Source of the DNA: an uncultured Methanobrevibacter sp.
GTDB taxonomy: Archaea; Methanobacteriota; Methanobacteria; Methanobacteriales; Methanobacteriaceae
DNA length: 44,888 bases
Assembly (NCBI GenBank): GCA_900320515.1
Contig: ONSJ01000016.1
Span: 1 to 44,888, forward strand
Direction of reading: 5' to 3'
In this document: piece after piece, positions 1-9,623 of the stretch
Layout of the letters: the number at the start of each line of letters is the position of its first letter
Numbering within the stretch: position 1 is the first letter of the stretch
Made by a program: the position numbers and the translations under genes
Notes under the pieces: generated by a model
What the model saw: the letters and a program-made list of their open reading frames with translations, nothing else
Database searches by the model: none
What the model was told of the DNA's origin: nothing

Positions 1-734
1 TTTCTTTATCACATAAACGTTGAATTTTTTAGAAGAGGACTTGAACTGATTATCTCCGCCAAAACTAGCTTTAACTGAATTTTTAGACTTTGAAGATTTT
101 ATTTTTACTGAAACCTTTCCGTTTGAATTTGTTTTTCTGGTATATTTTTTGCCGTTGACTTTTATGGTTACCTTTTTGCCTGAAACCGGATTACCGTTAC
201 TGTCAGTTAAAGTTAAATGCAAATAACTGTTCTTCAAGATAAAATTGGCAGATTCTGTGAACTTGGTATTTAATTTATTAACCTTAATGTCAAATGTCTT
301 GGAGGCATTGTCATAATCGTCATCACCACCGAAAATGACATTCAGCTTATAATTATTGGCAGGCAAATCAATGTTTATTATCGAATAACCTTCGAGGTTG
401 GTTTTAAGTGAATATACCTTACTGTTAAGTGTTGCGGTGAACTGCTTGGATATCAAAGGACTTCCGGTTGAATTTTTAAGATAGATTTCCAATGTGTCCC
501 TGCTTTTGACATTATCGGAACTGATTGTGATTGAAGGAGCGGTCTTTTCAACACTTTCATTATCAGAACCGTTGCCATCAGTTAAAACAGCAGTTTCATC
601 TTCCAATTCAATTGCACTCTCATTATTCAATTTCAAATCATCTGTTGAGTTTAAGTCATTGGCAGATGCAGCTGCAATATTAAAGCATATGAAAACCAGT
701 AATATTAAAAAAAGTATCTTTTTACTTAGCATAA
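1..734 (-). CDS. Secreted Ig-like surface protein, 3' end cut by window edge
   Basis: Open frame of 244 codons with no stop before the window edge. It starts with ATG behind an AGGTGA ribosome site. The N-terminus is a signal peptide (MLSKKILFLILLVFICF, Ala-rich cleavage region), followed by an acidic Asn/Ser-rich linker and two Ig-like beta-sandwich modules. The modules carry the usual methanogen adhesin signatures: FGGDDDY at the end of one strand pair, DSNGNPVSGKKVTIKVNGK, then a Lys/Ser-rich tail ending near NVYVIKK. The true C-terminus is probably only a few residues beyond the window. The likely role is a cell-surface (pseudomurein-associated) protein. Ligand unknown. Confidence 0.8.
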
Positions 735-822
735 ATTCACCTAGCTATAATGAATTTTGTATAAGTGAATATAAATAATTAATGAAAATTAGAAAAACCA
801 TTTGGTTTAGGATTAAAATGGT

Positions 823-843
823 AAAAAAGAGTTTATAGAACTC
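823..843 (-). terminator. Intrinsic terminator at the end of the eha transcription unit
   Basis: Read on the minus strand, GAGTT-CTATA-AACTC forms a short hairpin followed directly by a run of six T. It overlaps the second (distal) stop of the broken reading frame at 833-1207 and is the first terminator met after the eha cluster. Confidence 0.55.
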
Positions 844-1207
844 TGCTGATTTGTGAATATTTTCCCAGTGCCACAGAATCAGTCAGGAGTTCTTTCAAGG
901 TCCTCATATAAGGATGCCTTAGGATGAAGTTTTAAAATACATTTCTGTATTTTTCCAGGAACTTCCGGGCCGAATGCTTAAAGAATCTTGCGTTTACGAT
1001 GTTCATGTCATATAATTTATGAAAGTAGTTAATGTAATGTTCTCTTGGACAAATTCCTTCTAAAGATATTCCATTCGTAAGCTGATGAGAGATATGATAA
1101 TTTATTGCGCCAAAATCTGCAAATTTATGAGCTAAATTACTTTCAGCACGGCTCCACAACGGTACAGGGATTGTCTTGATACTCATTAATTCGCACAGTA
1201 TTATCAC
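833..1207 (-). pseudogene. Broken small gene of unknown function behind the CBS gene
   Basis: An unrecognised 91-codon frame runs from a GTG at 1207 (or ATG at 1186) to a TAA at 932-934. After that stop the same frame stays open for 32 more codons with protein-like composition (for example LRHPYMRTLKELL) and then stops inside a terminator hairpin. This suggests a gene of about 117-124 codons with a premature stop. No clear ribosome site precedes either start. It contains a Cys-Pro (GICPREHY) and several His but no family motif I can name. It could also be a real 84-91-aa protein. Confidence 0.35.
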
Positions 1208-1213
1208 AATAAT

Positions 1214-1849
1214 TTATTTTTTGGCACGTCCTACTCTGCGAGCAATCACCATTTCACCAACGGAAATCAGACCTGCAAAGAATTTTTCTAATCCTCCAGT
1301 TGCCCAGATGGCTTCTCCAAAAGTGGAATTCATGATGTTGGCTTCATATTCCTCGGCAGAAATCTTTTTACCGGTGGTCTTTTTAGATACCAGAGCAGAA
1401 GCAGCCATCAACTCTTCCCATGTCACTCCATGAAGCTGGTTTTGCATCGCCTTGTATAACTTTACAACCTTGATGTCATAAAGGTTTGATAAAAGCTCCA
1501 CAATGTCACATGCGCGAACCATACCTATCACCTGATTGTCATCATTCACGACAGGAACTGTTACAAACTTGTTGTTGGCAGTCAAAATTACCGCCTTTCT
1601 TGCAGGATCATCTTCATGAACTGATGCGACTTCCTCACAACTGCTCATTATTTCTGAAATCTTTTCATTACCTTCCCTTAAACCTTTTGTAATATCAAAC
1701 GCTGTAATCCATCCGATCAATTGTTTTTTATCATTTACAACAGGACATGTAAAACGTCTGACATTTTCCATAGCTTTTGAAGCGTCAATAACGCTGTCAT
1801 CAGCATTCAAATATACAAAGTCTTTATCCATTAATTCTTTAGCTTTCAT
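1214..1849 (-). CDS. CBS-domain protein downstream of the eha cluster
   Basis: A 211-aa soluble protein starting at MKAKELMD. The GGAGG about seven bases upstream decides this start over an in-frame ATG at 1870 that would overlap the previous gene. Residues about 1-120 form a tandem CBS pair (Bateman module): VVNDKKQLIGWITAFDI and VPVVNDDNQVIGMVRACDI are the two core repeats. CBS pairs bind adenine nucleotides and often regulate a partner. The C-terminal 90 residues (WEELMAASALVSKKTTGKKI, then ending AKK) are less clear and may mediate protein contact. It is the last intact gene of the eha unit, so control of hydrogenase or polyferredoxin function by energy charge is plausible but inferred. 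Confidence 0.8.
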   Translation of the reverse strand: MKAKELMDKDFVYLNADDSVIDASKAMENVRRFTCPVVNDKKQLIGWITAFDITKGLREGNEKISEIMSSCEEVASVHEDDPARKAVILTANNKFVTVPVVNDDNQVIGMVRACDIVELLSNLYDIKVVKLYKAMQNQLHGVTWEELMAASALVSKKTTGKKISAEEYEANIMNSTFGEAIWATGGLEKFFAGLISVGEMVIARRVGRAKK

Positions 1850-1862
1850 AAACAGCCTCCAT

Positions 1863-2693
1863 TTATTCAATTTCTACTCGTTTCAATGCTCCTACAGGAC
1901 AATGATTTGTACATTCTGTGCATCTTATACACTTATCATTGTCAAGAACAACTTCACCATCCACTAACTCTATAGCGCCTGTTGGACAGTTTTCTTCACA
2001 TAAATAACAGTTTACGCAAGATTCATGGTTAATTTCAATCAATCTGGAGTGAATTATAGGTCCTATGTACCTATCCAGATTGACTGCAAAGTCATTTAGT
2101 GAGATTTCGCGACAGGCTCCGCATCCAATACACATCTTTTCATTAATATATGGATATAATTCATCATCAATTAGCTCTATTCCCAAATCCATATCTAAAT
2201 TCTCAAAGAATTCTTTAAATTCCATGGTAAATGCGTTTGTTGGACATAAGTTTGCACAATCATCCCAATTGTTATCCTCTACTGTATAATCAATTGAAAT
2301 GTCATTCATGCGAATTACTCTATGAGCGCAACTGACATTAGACAAATTATATTCAATGACTTCCCGTTCGTCTTCATGGTCATAACTGATTGAATTGTCA
2401 ATTAGCTTGATTGCTGAAACCGGACAGGTCTGAATACAGATTTCGCATTTTACACACTTATCTGTTATCTTGGCCATTCTGAAAATATTAGCTGGTTCAA
2501 TTGCATTAACTGGACATTCCCCAACACAGGTATTGCACCTTACACATCTCGGTGAAACAGCAAATATTTCTTCATTTGTACTGAAATCATCCAGTTCAAA
2601 TTGGAAGTCATCACCATCATCATCTAATTCAACAGATTTAAGAAGAACTTCACGTTCCAGGTCCTTTATCTGTTTTATAAAAGATACATTCAT
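1863..2693 (-). CDS. Polyferredoxin with degenerate central cluster sites
   Basis: A 276-aa soluble iron-sulfur protein. Four complete CxxCxxCxxxCP sites are visible: Cys 50/53/56/60, 80/83/86/90, 226/229/232/236 and 255/258/261/265. The central unit is incomplete: CANLCP (146/150) lacks its first two ligands, and CIGCGAC (188/191/194) lacks its CP. Cys150 may complete the 188-194 site, giving five clusters. The first 45 residues are acidic. It follows the PfkB gene and precedes the CBS gene. It probably passes electrons from Eha to acceptors such as formylmethanofuran dehydrogenase. It is the third polyferredoxin of the cluster, and its sites differ from EhaP and EhaQ. Confidence 0.85.
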   Translation of the reverse strand: MNVSFIKQIKDLEREVLLKSVELDDDGDDFQFELDDFSTNEEIFAVSPRCVRCNTCVGECPVNAIEPANIFRMAKITDKCVKCEICIQTCPVSAIKLIDNSISYDHEDEREVIEYNLSNVSCAHRVIRMNDISIDYTVEDNNWDDCANLCPTNAFTMEFKEFFENLDMDLGIELIDDELYPYINEKMCIGCGACREISLNDFAVNLDRYIGPIIHSRLIEINHESCVNCYLCEENCPTGAIELVDGEVVLDNDKCIRCTECTNHCPVGALKRVEIE

Positions 2694-2727
2694 TTTAATA
2701 CCAACTAAATAATTTATTTAATAAAAT

Positions 2728-3666
2728 TTATATTTTAAAAAAATCCTCCAAATCCTTTAGGGTTGGGAATTTTTCCATACCAAATCCTTCGATAGCTTTA
2801 CTGGCCACCCAATTTCCGATTCTGCAGGATTTCTCCAGGTCATATCCCTTCAGGTAGGAATATAAAAATCCGCTATTGAAACTGTCGCCGGCTCCGGTGG
2901 TGTCTACAACATCACATTTGAACGGTTCGACCTCACATTCGGATGAGTTATTCATTGCAAACACTCCTTCTGCACCCTTTTTAACAACAACGGTTTCAAT
3001 TCCCAAATCCAAAAATCCAATTGCCAGCTCCTTTAAAGGACTTTCATTATTATTACATAATAATCTTAATTCAGATTCGTTTATCAGAAGTATATTGGTT
3101 CTTTCAAGTATAGGCCTTAGCTCATCAAATCCCTTCTGGACATACAGCATTCCCGGATCAAAACTCAATACGCACTGATCATTAAGCTTTTCCAGCAATT
3201 GTATTTGCGCATTGAATGAATCTCCAACAAATGAAGTATAATGCATTATCTTGCATCTCATAATGTTTAAAGGATTTATTTCACCTATTTTAATTTCATC
3301 ATTGACCCCCGGGTCGATGTAGAGGCATCTCTCGCCGTTCTCATCAACAAAGCCCAGACATTTGCCTGTTGAACCGGTTTCCGAATAGATCAGATTATTT
3401 GAATAAACTCCATTAACTGCTAGATGATACTCAATCAAATCACCGTCTTCGTCTTCAGCTATTTTTCCGATGATTGATGTGGAACATCCTAAGCGAGACA
3501 ATCCCACTATGGTATTTGCCGCTGAACCTCCAGGAGTGTCAGTTTCACTTTTGATGAAACTTTCCTCATCCTTTGAGGCAATGTTTTCTACTGAATAGAG
3601 CTTGTCCACATTCAATGCTCCAAATCCTATAACCTCAGCATTCAAGTCATTGTCAAATATTTCCAT
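2728..3666 (-). CDS. PfkB/ribokinase-family sugar or nucleoside kinase
   Basis: A 312-aa protein with the two PfkB signatures: an N-terminal Gly-rich substrate motif (PGGSAANTIVGLSRLG, about residues 46-61) and the C-terminal ATP/anion-hole motif with the catalytic Asp (DTTGAGDSFNSGF, about residues 256-268). The family phosphorylates sugars, nucleosides or related alcohols with ATP. The substrate cannot be told from sequence. It lies nine bases after ftr and is cotranscribed with the eha genes. A methanofuran- or cofactor-related role would be guesswork. Confidence 0.85.
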   Translation of the reverse strand: MEIFDNDLNAEVIGFGALNVDKLYSVENIASKDEESFIKSETDTPGGSAANTIVGLSRLGCSTSIIGKIAEDEDGDLIEYHLAVNGVYSNNLIYSETGSTGKCLGFVDENGERCLYIDPGVNDEIKIGEINPLNIMRCKIMHYTSFVGDSFNAQIQLLEKLNDQCVLSFDPGMLYVQKGFDELRPILERTNILLINESELRLLCNNNESPLKELAIGFLDLGIETVVVKKGAEGVFAMNNSSECEVEPFKCDVVDTTGAGDSFNSGFLYSYLKGYDLEKSCRIGNWVASKAIEGFGMEKFPTLKDLEDFFKI

Positions 3667-3675
3667 TTTAAAACC

Positions 3676-4566
3676 TTACTTCAATATATCCAATAAATTT
3701 ATATTTTTATCTCCAAGTTTGCCGTCAAAGTTACCTGCAGATATTCCAATTACTCCTTCAAAATTCAAGGCAGCATCAATTCCTGCCTTTACTGCTTTAT
3801 TCATTGATTCCTCATCGATTGCATTTATTACAACTTCAGGAATGTAATTAACCCCTTCAGGAACTTTAGATTCGTCGCCTAAACGTCCTTTAAGTGAAGG
3901 GCAATAAAAGTGATTTGTTGTCGGACCGATTTCAGGGAAATTTGTTTCAGGCTTTGAAGCCGCTGAACAGATATCGAATGGTGCGGTTGCACCTTCCACA
4001 TTCATGATGGCTTCGATGATTGCATCTCCAGCATTTATGACAGCTTCAGGGGTTTCACAAAGATACCAGAAGTTTCCTCCCATGGTTCCGTCATTTATTT
4101 TGAATTTCTCTTCAATCTGAAAATCAGGCACTGCAATAGGCACGTTTATCATTTTTCTTCCGTACTCTTCAACGATCCATTCATATCCGTCACCGCAGTG
4201 ACCTACAATGTCCATCATTTCAATATACTCATCGCTGTCCTTGTCGGAGTAGTCAAAAATACGTGTGAACGGCTTGACCAATACGTCCTGCCTTAACCTG
4301 TAAGAAAGTTCAAATGCGAACTTTTCCACATCATCTCCGCCTAACCAGTATTGCACAATTGCTCCGAATCTGTTATCGGGAGTTTGTGACTCATCCAAAA
4401 AGCCTTCGACTCCACCTTCAACCCTTCCGATTACTGCACTTGGAGTTGAAGTTGAATCGTATGCTGCCCTTTTTACAATAGCCTCATTAGGCCCTGTAAT
4501 CAGAGCCCTTACATATTTGCCTTCGAAAGCTTCAAAGAATGTGTCTTCCACTTTATCATAATCCAT
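3676..4566 (-). CDS. ftr: Formylmethanofuran:tetrahydromethanopterin formyltransferase homolog
   Basis: A 296-aa protein of the family's usual length. It starts at [16 protein letters not shown] behind GGTG. Recognisable Ftr features include the N-terminal RALITG segment, the Gly-rich [19 protein letters not shown] stretch and the C-terminal [15 protein letters not shown]. The enzyme moves the formyl group from formylmethanofuran to tetrahydromethanopterin, step 2 of CO2 reduction to methane, in the cytoplasm. Its place behind ehaR matches the second ftr copy (ftrII) of Methanothermobacter. The main ftr is expected elsewhere in the genome, so this copy may have a specialised or regulatory role. 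Confidence 0.9.
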   Translation of the reverse strand: MDYDKVEDTFFEAFEGKYVRALITGPNEAIVKRAAYDSTSTPSAVIGRVEGGVEGFLDESQTPDNRFGAIVQYWLGGDDVEKFAFELSYRLRQDVLVKPFTRIFDYSDKDSDEYIEMMDIVGHCGDGYEWIVEEYGRKMINVPIAVPDFQIEEKFKINDGTMGGNFWYLCETPEAVINAGDAIIEAIMNVEGATAPFDICSAASKPETNFPEIGPTTNHFYCPSLKGRLGDESKVPEGVNYIPEVVINAIDEESMNKAVKAGIDAALNFEGVIGISAGNFDGKLGDKNINLLDILK

Positions 4567-4574
4567 TTTTACAC

Positions 4575-5618
4575 CTAACCTAATCCGCCTATATCCTGAC
4601 CACGAATATTGTTTCTCATTTCCTTGCTGACTTTCAGTATATCTTCAAAGTTTTCCTCATTCACTGCCTGAATCAATGGATATTCACTGGCAAACACTGA
4701 GAAAAACCTGTTTCTGATTTTTTCGTCAATATTGTAGTCATCAAATAATTTTTCTAAATCTTGTGAAATATTATAATCTTCAATAAATTCTAAAACCTTT
4801 TGCCTATCATTTTCTGCATATACATTTGCAATTACAGCAGTCGTTACTGCACTTGGTGATACAACAGCAATTTCAGCCACTTTCAAAGGATATTCATTGC
4901 CGTTGAATGATATGCTGATACCGTTGTTCTTGCGGGCAAATTCAAGGGGTTCGACATCGGTTATGCTGTCGCCGATGTATAGGATTTCATCAATGTCAAT
5001 GCCGTCCCTTTCAATGATTTTATCGATAGCAAGCTTTTTGCCTAGCCCTCCAACAACTTCTATATCTTTGATTTTATCATAAATTCCCATCTTGGCAATT
5101 TGGCCGAAGAAAATGTCGTCAAACAGCTCATAATCATCAGGATTATCTAAAATCAATTTCTTGAATTCCTTAACTTTTTGAATTTCTTCGTCATTGAGTT
5201 GCAGGGAATCCATATCAACATCTGTATAAAATGTGTTTTCAAAAGGAACCTCCATATAACCAGAGACCGCTTCAATATATTGGCCGTAACTGGTGCTGAC
5301 AATGTATGTATTCATGACTTCTTTCAAGTATTCCAACAGGAATTTTGAATCGCTGACTGCATAGATATTGTTTTTTGAAAAATCAATGAAATCTGAATTT
5401 GTGAGTTTTTCAACTACAAAGAAAGGCAGAATCAACTTTAAGGTATTTCCCGCCTTATAGTTTTCCTTTTTGACAATGTCAACCAAGTAATCATCATATA
5501 AGCTGAGAATCCTAAACAGTTCCCCACCGTCTTCAATGAATTTGGCTGATATCTCAAAAGCATTATCATTTAAGGTCAGCGGACCTTCACAATCTGTAAT
5601 AAATGATTTTTCAAACAT
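4575..5618 (-). CDS. ehaR: EhaR, HAD-like hydrophilic protein of the Eha cluster
   Basis: A 347-aa soluble protein, start supported by AGGTGA. HAD-superfamily motifs are visible: motif I near the N-terminus (FITDCEGPL, residues 6-14) and motif IV ([13 protein letters not shown]). The nucleophile Asp of motif I is kept, but the usual DxD is DCE, so phosphatase activity is uncertain. The position directly after the 10-cluster polyferredoxin matches ehaR in Methanothermobacter. Its biochemical role in or around the hydrogenase is not established. Confidence 0.8.
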   Translation of the reverse strand: MFEKSFITDCEGPLTLNDNAFEISAKFIEDGGELFRILSLYDDYLVDIVKKENYKAGNTLKLILPFFVVEKLTNSDFIDFSKNNIYAVSDSKFLLEYLKEVMNTYIVSTSYGQYIEAVSGYMEVPFENTFYTDVDMDSLQLNDEEIQKVKEFKKLILDNPDDYELFDDIFFGQIAKMGIYDKIKDIEVVGGLGKKLAIDKIIERDGIDIDEILYIGDSITDVEPLEFARKNNGISISFNGNEYPLKVAEIAVVSPSAVTTAVIANVYAENDRQKVLEFIEDYNISQDLEKLFDDYNIDEKIRNRFFSVFASEYPLIQAVNEENFEDILKVSKEMRNNIRGQDIGGLG

Positions 5619-5621
5619 GAT

Positions 5622-6983
5622 TCACCTGAAATTAACAATTCTAATCGCATCCAAAGGACAAATTGCCTCACAATTTCTACAGTAGATACATTTTTCACCA
5701 TCAAATTCAATCTTATCATCATCAGTCAGTGTCAATGCTTCAACCGGACAGTTCTTGACACAGATTGCACATGCCTGACACTTGTCCTCTGAAAGTGAAA
5801 AGTCTCCAATCCTTTGCTTGTATAAAAATGACCTGGCATAATATAAATCCTGATCTTTGCTGTAGAAATAATCATCATAAGCGCCGATGGCATCAAATTG
5901 ACAAGCTTCAACACATTTTCCACAGTATATACAGTTATCATTGATTTTTATTGGATTCGGACCGTTCTGTTCAATGGCATCCACAGGACATACATTATAG
6001 CATTCACCGCAGGCAATGCACTTCTTCTCATAAACCTCAATGTTTCTGTCCATCAGATATGACCCAACCAGCTTTGTGAACTTGTCTATTTCAATGCTGG
6101 TGTTGAGACTGATTTTTAACTCCCTTTCCATCATGTCATTTACCTTGCATTCAATGAAATGCTCAAAGTTCTGGTCATTGAATTCCAAGGCGATTGTCTT
6201 ACCCACCTTCTGGAGAACCTTGTTCAGACTTATCAAATCAAGGGACAATTTCTTAACGTCATAATCAATGATGCTGGATACAATATCATATGATTTTATT
6301 TCACTGTACATTTTATATGCCTTTTTACGTGAAGAATACCTGATTGCCCCTGAAGGACATGAATGCATACATTCCTCACATCTTGCACAGTATCCAGGAT
6401 TGATATAAGGCAGCTTATTGGTTCTGCCTACGTTAATTGCACCCATTGACGGGCACACCCTTGTACATGTCATGCAGCCAATACATTTAGGCTGGTTGAT
6501 GACAACTGCCTTTCCTCCCTTGACGGTTTTAGGAAGCAACTCACCATACTTGATTGCATCTGTAGGACACACCCTAAAGCAGTATCCGCACCTGACACAG
6601 GTGTCCTTGTCTATTTCACTGTGAGGTTCATGGGTTCCGTCTGCAACAATATGAATAGACCCGTTTTTGCATGCCTGAACACAGGCTCCACATGCCTTAC
6701 AGAGCTTGGTGTTGATGTTCGGAACGTTTTCCTTAATAGGAGGATCCATCTTGACATCAAGGGATATCGCATCATAAGGACAGGCGTTACGGCACAGCAC
6801 ACATCCAAAACAGGTGCTTTTCAATTTTATAAGGCCGTCTGTTTCATCCAAATAGACCGCATCGATAGGGCATGACTCAAGACATGGCTTATCCCTGCAA
6901 TCTGCACATTTGGTCTGGTCAATGACGAAATCGACATCAACATGCCTCAATGGTCTTGGTGTTTTGGTAAAACTGTCAATCAT
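5622..6983 (-). CDS. ehaQ: EhaQ, 10[4Fe-4S] polyferredoxin
   Basis: A 453-aa protein. The ATG at 6983 has GGAGTGA five bases upstream; an in-frame GTG at 6990-6992 is less likely. Ten four-Cys cluster sites can be counted, from CADCRDKPCLESCP (variant spacing) through CFGCVLCRNACP to CIYCRNCEAICP at the C-terminus. Two sites lack the usual Pro (CVQACKNG, CVEACQFD). Ten clusters is the number known for the second Eha polyferredoxin. It would carry low-potential electrons between Eha and cytosolic oxidoreductases. Confidence 0.92.
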   Translation of the reverse strand: MIDSFTKTPRPLRHVDVDFVIDQTKCADCRDKPCLESCPIDAVYLDETDGLIKLKSTCFGCVLCRNACPYDAISLDVKMDPPIKENVPNINTKLCKACGACVQACKNGSIHIVADGTHEPHSEIDKDTCVRCGYCFRVCPTDAIKYGELLPKTVKGGKAVVINQPKCIGCMTCTRVCPSMGAINVGRTNKLPYINPGYCARCEECMHSCPSGAIRYSSRKKAYKMYSEIKSYDIVSSIIDYDVKKLSLDLISLNKVLQKVGKTIALEFNDQNFEHFIECKVNDMMERELKISLNTSIEIDKFTKLVGSYLMDRNIEVYEKKCIACGECYNVCPVDAIEQNGPNPIKINDNCIYCGKCVEACQFDAIGAYDDYFYSKDQDLYYARSFLYKQRIGDFSLSEDKCQACAICVKNCPVEALTLTDDDKIEFDGEKCIYCRNCEAICPLDAIRIVNFR

Positions 6984-6988
6984 AACAC

Positions 6989-8017
6989 TCACTCCATAAA
7001 AATATCCTCATTCAGATTAGATGCCTTTACAGTAACATGAATGTTTTCACCGTCGTCCAGTGAGAACTTGGAAATGAAGTATTTGATTACTGAAAACGGA
7101 CATGTCTGATAACAAATACTGCATCTCAAGCATCTATCCTTATCTCTTACAATCGTATCCTCTTTCTCGTCAAATGAAATGCATCCTGTCGGACAGTCCG
7201 GAATACATAATTGGCATTTCTTACATTTTGATTTATCCCAATCGATGATTCTGACCTTAAGCCTGTTAACCGCATTGGTTATGATTTCCATGGCCACCTC
7301 CTCATCGGGAATAATTTTCAATGCCTTGTCCCATATATCGGACAACGGCACGTCATACTGCAGCAGACCGTTCCTTTCAAGGGACCTTAAATCCTCTTCC
7401 TTGGAATTGATGTATTCCTCAAGATAATCGACACATAAAAGAATAAGGTCCTTTTGGTCCTGCAGATTATCAACAAATACTGCCTTCATTGCCCCACTTA
7501 CCGGACAGACCTCGACACAATCCCCGCAGGAGATGCATTTGAGCTGGTCCACAACAACCTTTCCGTCAATTTCGCTGATTGCATCAACAGGGCATTGCTT
7601 CAGGCACTTCTTACATTTGATACATAAATAATCATCAACAAGATATTGTCTTTTTGATGGAATAATATTGAATTCAGGCATTAGCAGGTGATTTTCACCG
7701 CATTCCAGTGTCTTTGGATCTGTTGGGCAAACTTCGGCACAAAAGCCGCAGCGTATGCATGCGCCCAATTTGATTACAGGATATGTAAATCCTTCTCCAC
7801 TTTCAGAATCCTCATCACGAATCAGCTTTATCGCATTCGGTGAAGGGCATGAAGACACACATGCTCCACATCCAATACAATATTCCTTGTTCACTGTTGG
7901 AAAATCCCTAAACCTGTCAGGCTTTTCAGATATTTCAGGTTCATTTTTTGCATTTGCAAATGCATCGGCCCATGCCTTTCGGGCAAAATCAAATATGTAC
8001 CACATCAGAGATGACAT
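6989..8017 (-). CDS. ehaP: EhaP, 6[4Fe-4S] polyferredoxin
   Basis: A 342-aa protein with GAGGTGAT just upstream of the ATG. Six complete sites are present: CIGCGACVSSCP, CIRCGFCAEVCP, CIKCKKCLKQCP, CISCGDCVEVCP, CKKCQLCIPDCP and CLRCSICYQTCP. Six clusters agrees with the known EhaP. The N-terminal 35 residues (MWYIFDFARKAW) are amphipathic and could dock on the membrane complex. The start abuts the ehaO stop, which indicates coupled translation. Role: electron wire between the hydrogenase module and downstream ferredoxins. Confidence 0.92.
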   Translation of the reverse strand: MSSLMWYIFDFARKAWADAFANAKNEPEISEKPDRFRDFPTVNKEYCIGCGACVSSCPSPNAIKLIRDEDSESGEGFTYPVIKLGACIRCGFCAEVCPTDPKTLECGENHLLMPEFNIIPSKRQYLVDDYLCIKCKKCLKQCPVDAISEIDGKVVVDQLKCISCGDCVEVCPVSGAMKAVFVDNLQDQKDLILLCVDYLEEYINSKEEDLRSLERNGLLQYDVPLSDIWDKALKIIPDEEVAMEIITNAVNRLKVRIIDWDKSKCKKCQLCIPDCPTGCISFDEKEDTIVRDKDRCLRCSICYQTCPFSVIKYFISKFSLDDGENIHVTVKASNLNEDIFME

Positions 8018-9142
8018 CTATATCACCTCGTCCCATCTTTTTACAAGGGTTTTTCCAGCTTCATTTGTGATAGCCACCCTTTCGGCACATGCCACACAAG
8101 GGTCACATGATGCATAGGTTGATACCGCATCCGCAACGGTTGGAACGTCACGAATCATGTATTTTGCACAGGAATCCATATTCGGAATACTTGGAGTCCT
8201 GATTGAAATGTTCTTTATCAAGTTTCCGTTGGTTTCAATCATGTATGTCACTTCACCACGGGGAGCCTCATTTCTACGCATTGCATAACCTGATTTGATT
8301 TCAGCAGGAGTACGGACTTCACCATCAGGTATGTTTTCAATAGCTTGCCTGACCAGGCTAATTGATTCTGGAATTTCGTCATATCTAGTTAATGTTCTTG
8401 CGTAATTGTCCCCTTCAGTTCTTCTTATGACCTTGAAATCAAAATAATCATCATATGTATAGTGACCTACACGGTAATCTTCCTTTACACCGGAAGCTCT
8501 TCCGATAGGGCCGACTGCCCTTCCCTTAATTGCCTCTTTTTTGGACATGTATCCGATGCCCTTACATCTTAAAGCCAGTGCAGGACCTTCTGCAAACAAT
8601 GAACGAACAATCTCAAAGCGTTCCTCAATTTTCTTCAGGTTTTCAAGTATAGGTTCGAAGTGGCGCTCATCTGCATCCATCTTAACGCCCCCAACAACAT
8701 TCCAACCCATATTGACCCTGTTTCCGGTCAAGAGTTCAATTGAATCCATTGCATATTCCCTCAATTCCAACACATGCATAAACAGGGTTTCGTGATCCAT
8801 TGACTTGAAAAATGTGGAATTTGCAAGAAGATGACTTTGAATTCTGTCAAGCTCGTTTGCTATAACCCTTAAGAATTGAGCCCTTGGAGGAACGTCAACA
8901 TCAGAAATTGCTTCAATTGTTTCCGCAAATGTCTGTGTGTGTTCATATGAACAGATACCACATACACGTTCTGAAAGATAAATTCCTTTCTGCCAAGTTT
9001 TTCCTTCTATAATCTTTTCAATTCCCCTATGAACATAGCCATATTCAATTTCTGCCTTAACTACTCTTTCGCCTTCAGTTTGCAGTTTCAATCTGATAGG
9101 TTCCTTTAAAGCCGGGTGAATTGGACCAATAGGCACTATCAT
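8018..9142 (-). CDS. ehaO: EhaO, [NiFe]-hydrogenase large subunit
   Basis: A 374-aa protein of the group 4 hydrogenase large-subunit / NuoD family. It opens with [10 protein letters not shown]. The Ni-Fe ligands are present: RVCGIC near the N-terminus (Cys61, Cys64) and DPCVAC near the C-terminus (Cys349, Cys352), so the site should be catalytically competent. There is a 22-residue tail after the last Cys. It oxidises H2 at the cytoplasmic face and works with EhaN. It overlaps ehaN by four bases. Confidence 0.95.
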   Translation of the reverse strand: MIVPIGPIHPALKEPIRLKLQTEGERVVKAEIEYGYVHRGIEKIIEGKTWQKGIYLSERVCGICSYEHTQTFAETIEAISDVDVPPRAQFLRVIANELDRIQSHLLANSTFFKSMDHETLFMHVLELREYAMDSIELLTGNRVNMGWNVVGGVKMDADERHFEPILENLKKIEERFEIVRSLFAEGPALALRCKGIGYMSKKEAIKGRAVGPIGRASGVKEDYRVGHYTYDDYFDFKVIRRTEGDNYARTLTRYDEIPESISLVRQAIENIPDGEVRTPAEIKSGYAMRRNEAPRGEVTYMIETNGNLIKNISIRTPSIPNMDSCAKYMIRDVPTVADAVSTYASCDPCVACAERVAITNEAGKTLVKRWDEVI

Positions 9143-9588
9143 TTTTGTTCCCTCCCTCTGTCAGCAATAGCTTGAGGTCCGACAGCCAAAATCGCTTCCA
9201 ATATTTCATTCGGTCTTGGCGGACATCCCGGAATTTCTGCTGCAACAGGGATGAAATTAGATGCAGGAGCATTTACATGACCTCCTTCCTGGGCAAATAC
9301 ATCCCCTGATATTGGGCAGTTTCCAACAGCTACAGCTATTTTTGGTTCAGGAGCCTTATCATAAATTCTTTTTAAATTGTCTTTCCATTGTTCGGTTACG
9401 GCGCCGGTCAACAATAGAACATCAGCTTCACGAGGATTGTTGTGAACATAAATACCGAACTGCTCCAAATCATATCTTGGAGACAGAAGCGCAACACATT
9501 CCACATCACAGCCGTTGCATCCTCCGCAATTGACTATGCAGACATGAATTGAGCTTTTTCTCACAACATCCTTAATAGCATCCAACAT
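9139..9588 (-). CDS. ehaN: EhaN, hydrogenase small subunit (NuoB-like)
   Basis: A 149-aa protein with the proximal [4Fe-4S] ligands of the NuoB/hydrogenase small-subunit family: CNGCDVE (Cys24, Cys27), VGNCP (Cys91) and PGCPPRP (Cys122). Two extra Cys (17, 21) precede the first pair. It passes electrons from the Ni-Fe site to the polyferredoxins. Short length without extra cluster domains is typical of group 4 enzymes. Confidence 0.94.
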   Translation of the reverse strand: MLDAIKDVVRKSSIHVCIVNCGGCNGCDVECVALLSPRYDLEQFGIYVHNNPREADVLLLTGAVTEQWKDNLKRIYDKAPEPKIAVAVGNCPISGDVFAQEGGHVNAPASNFIPVAAEIPGCPPRPNEILEAILAVGPQAIADRGREQK

Positions 9589-9623
9589 TGTACTCCCTCT
9601 TTTATCAAATAATTAAATAAACA

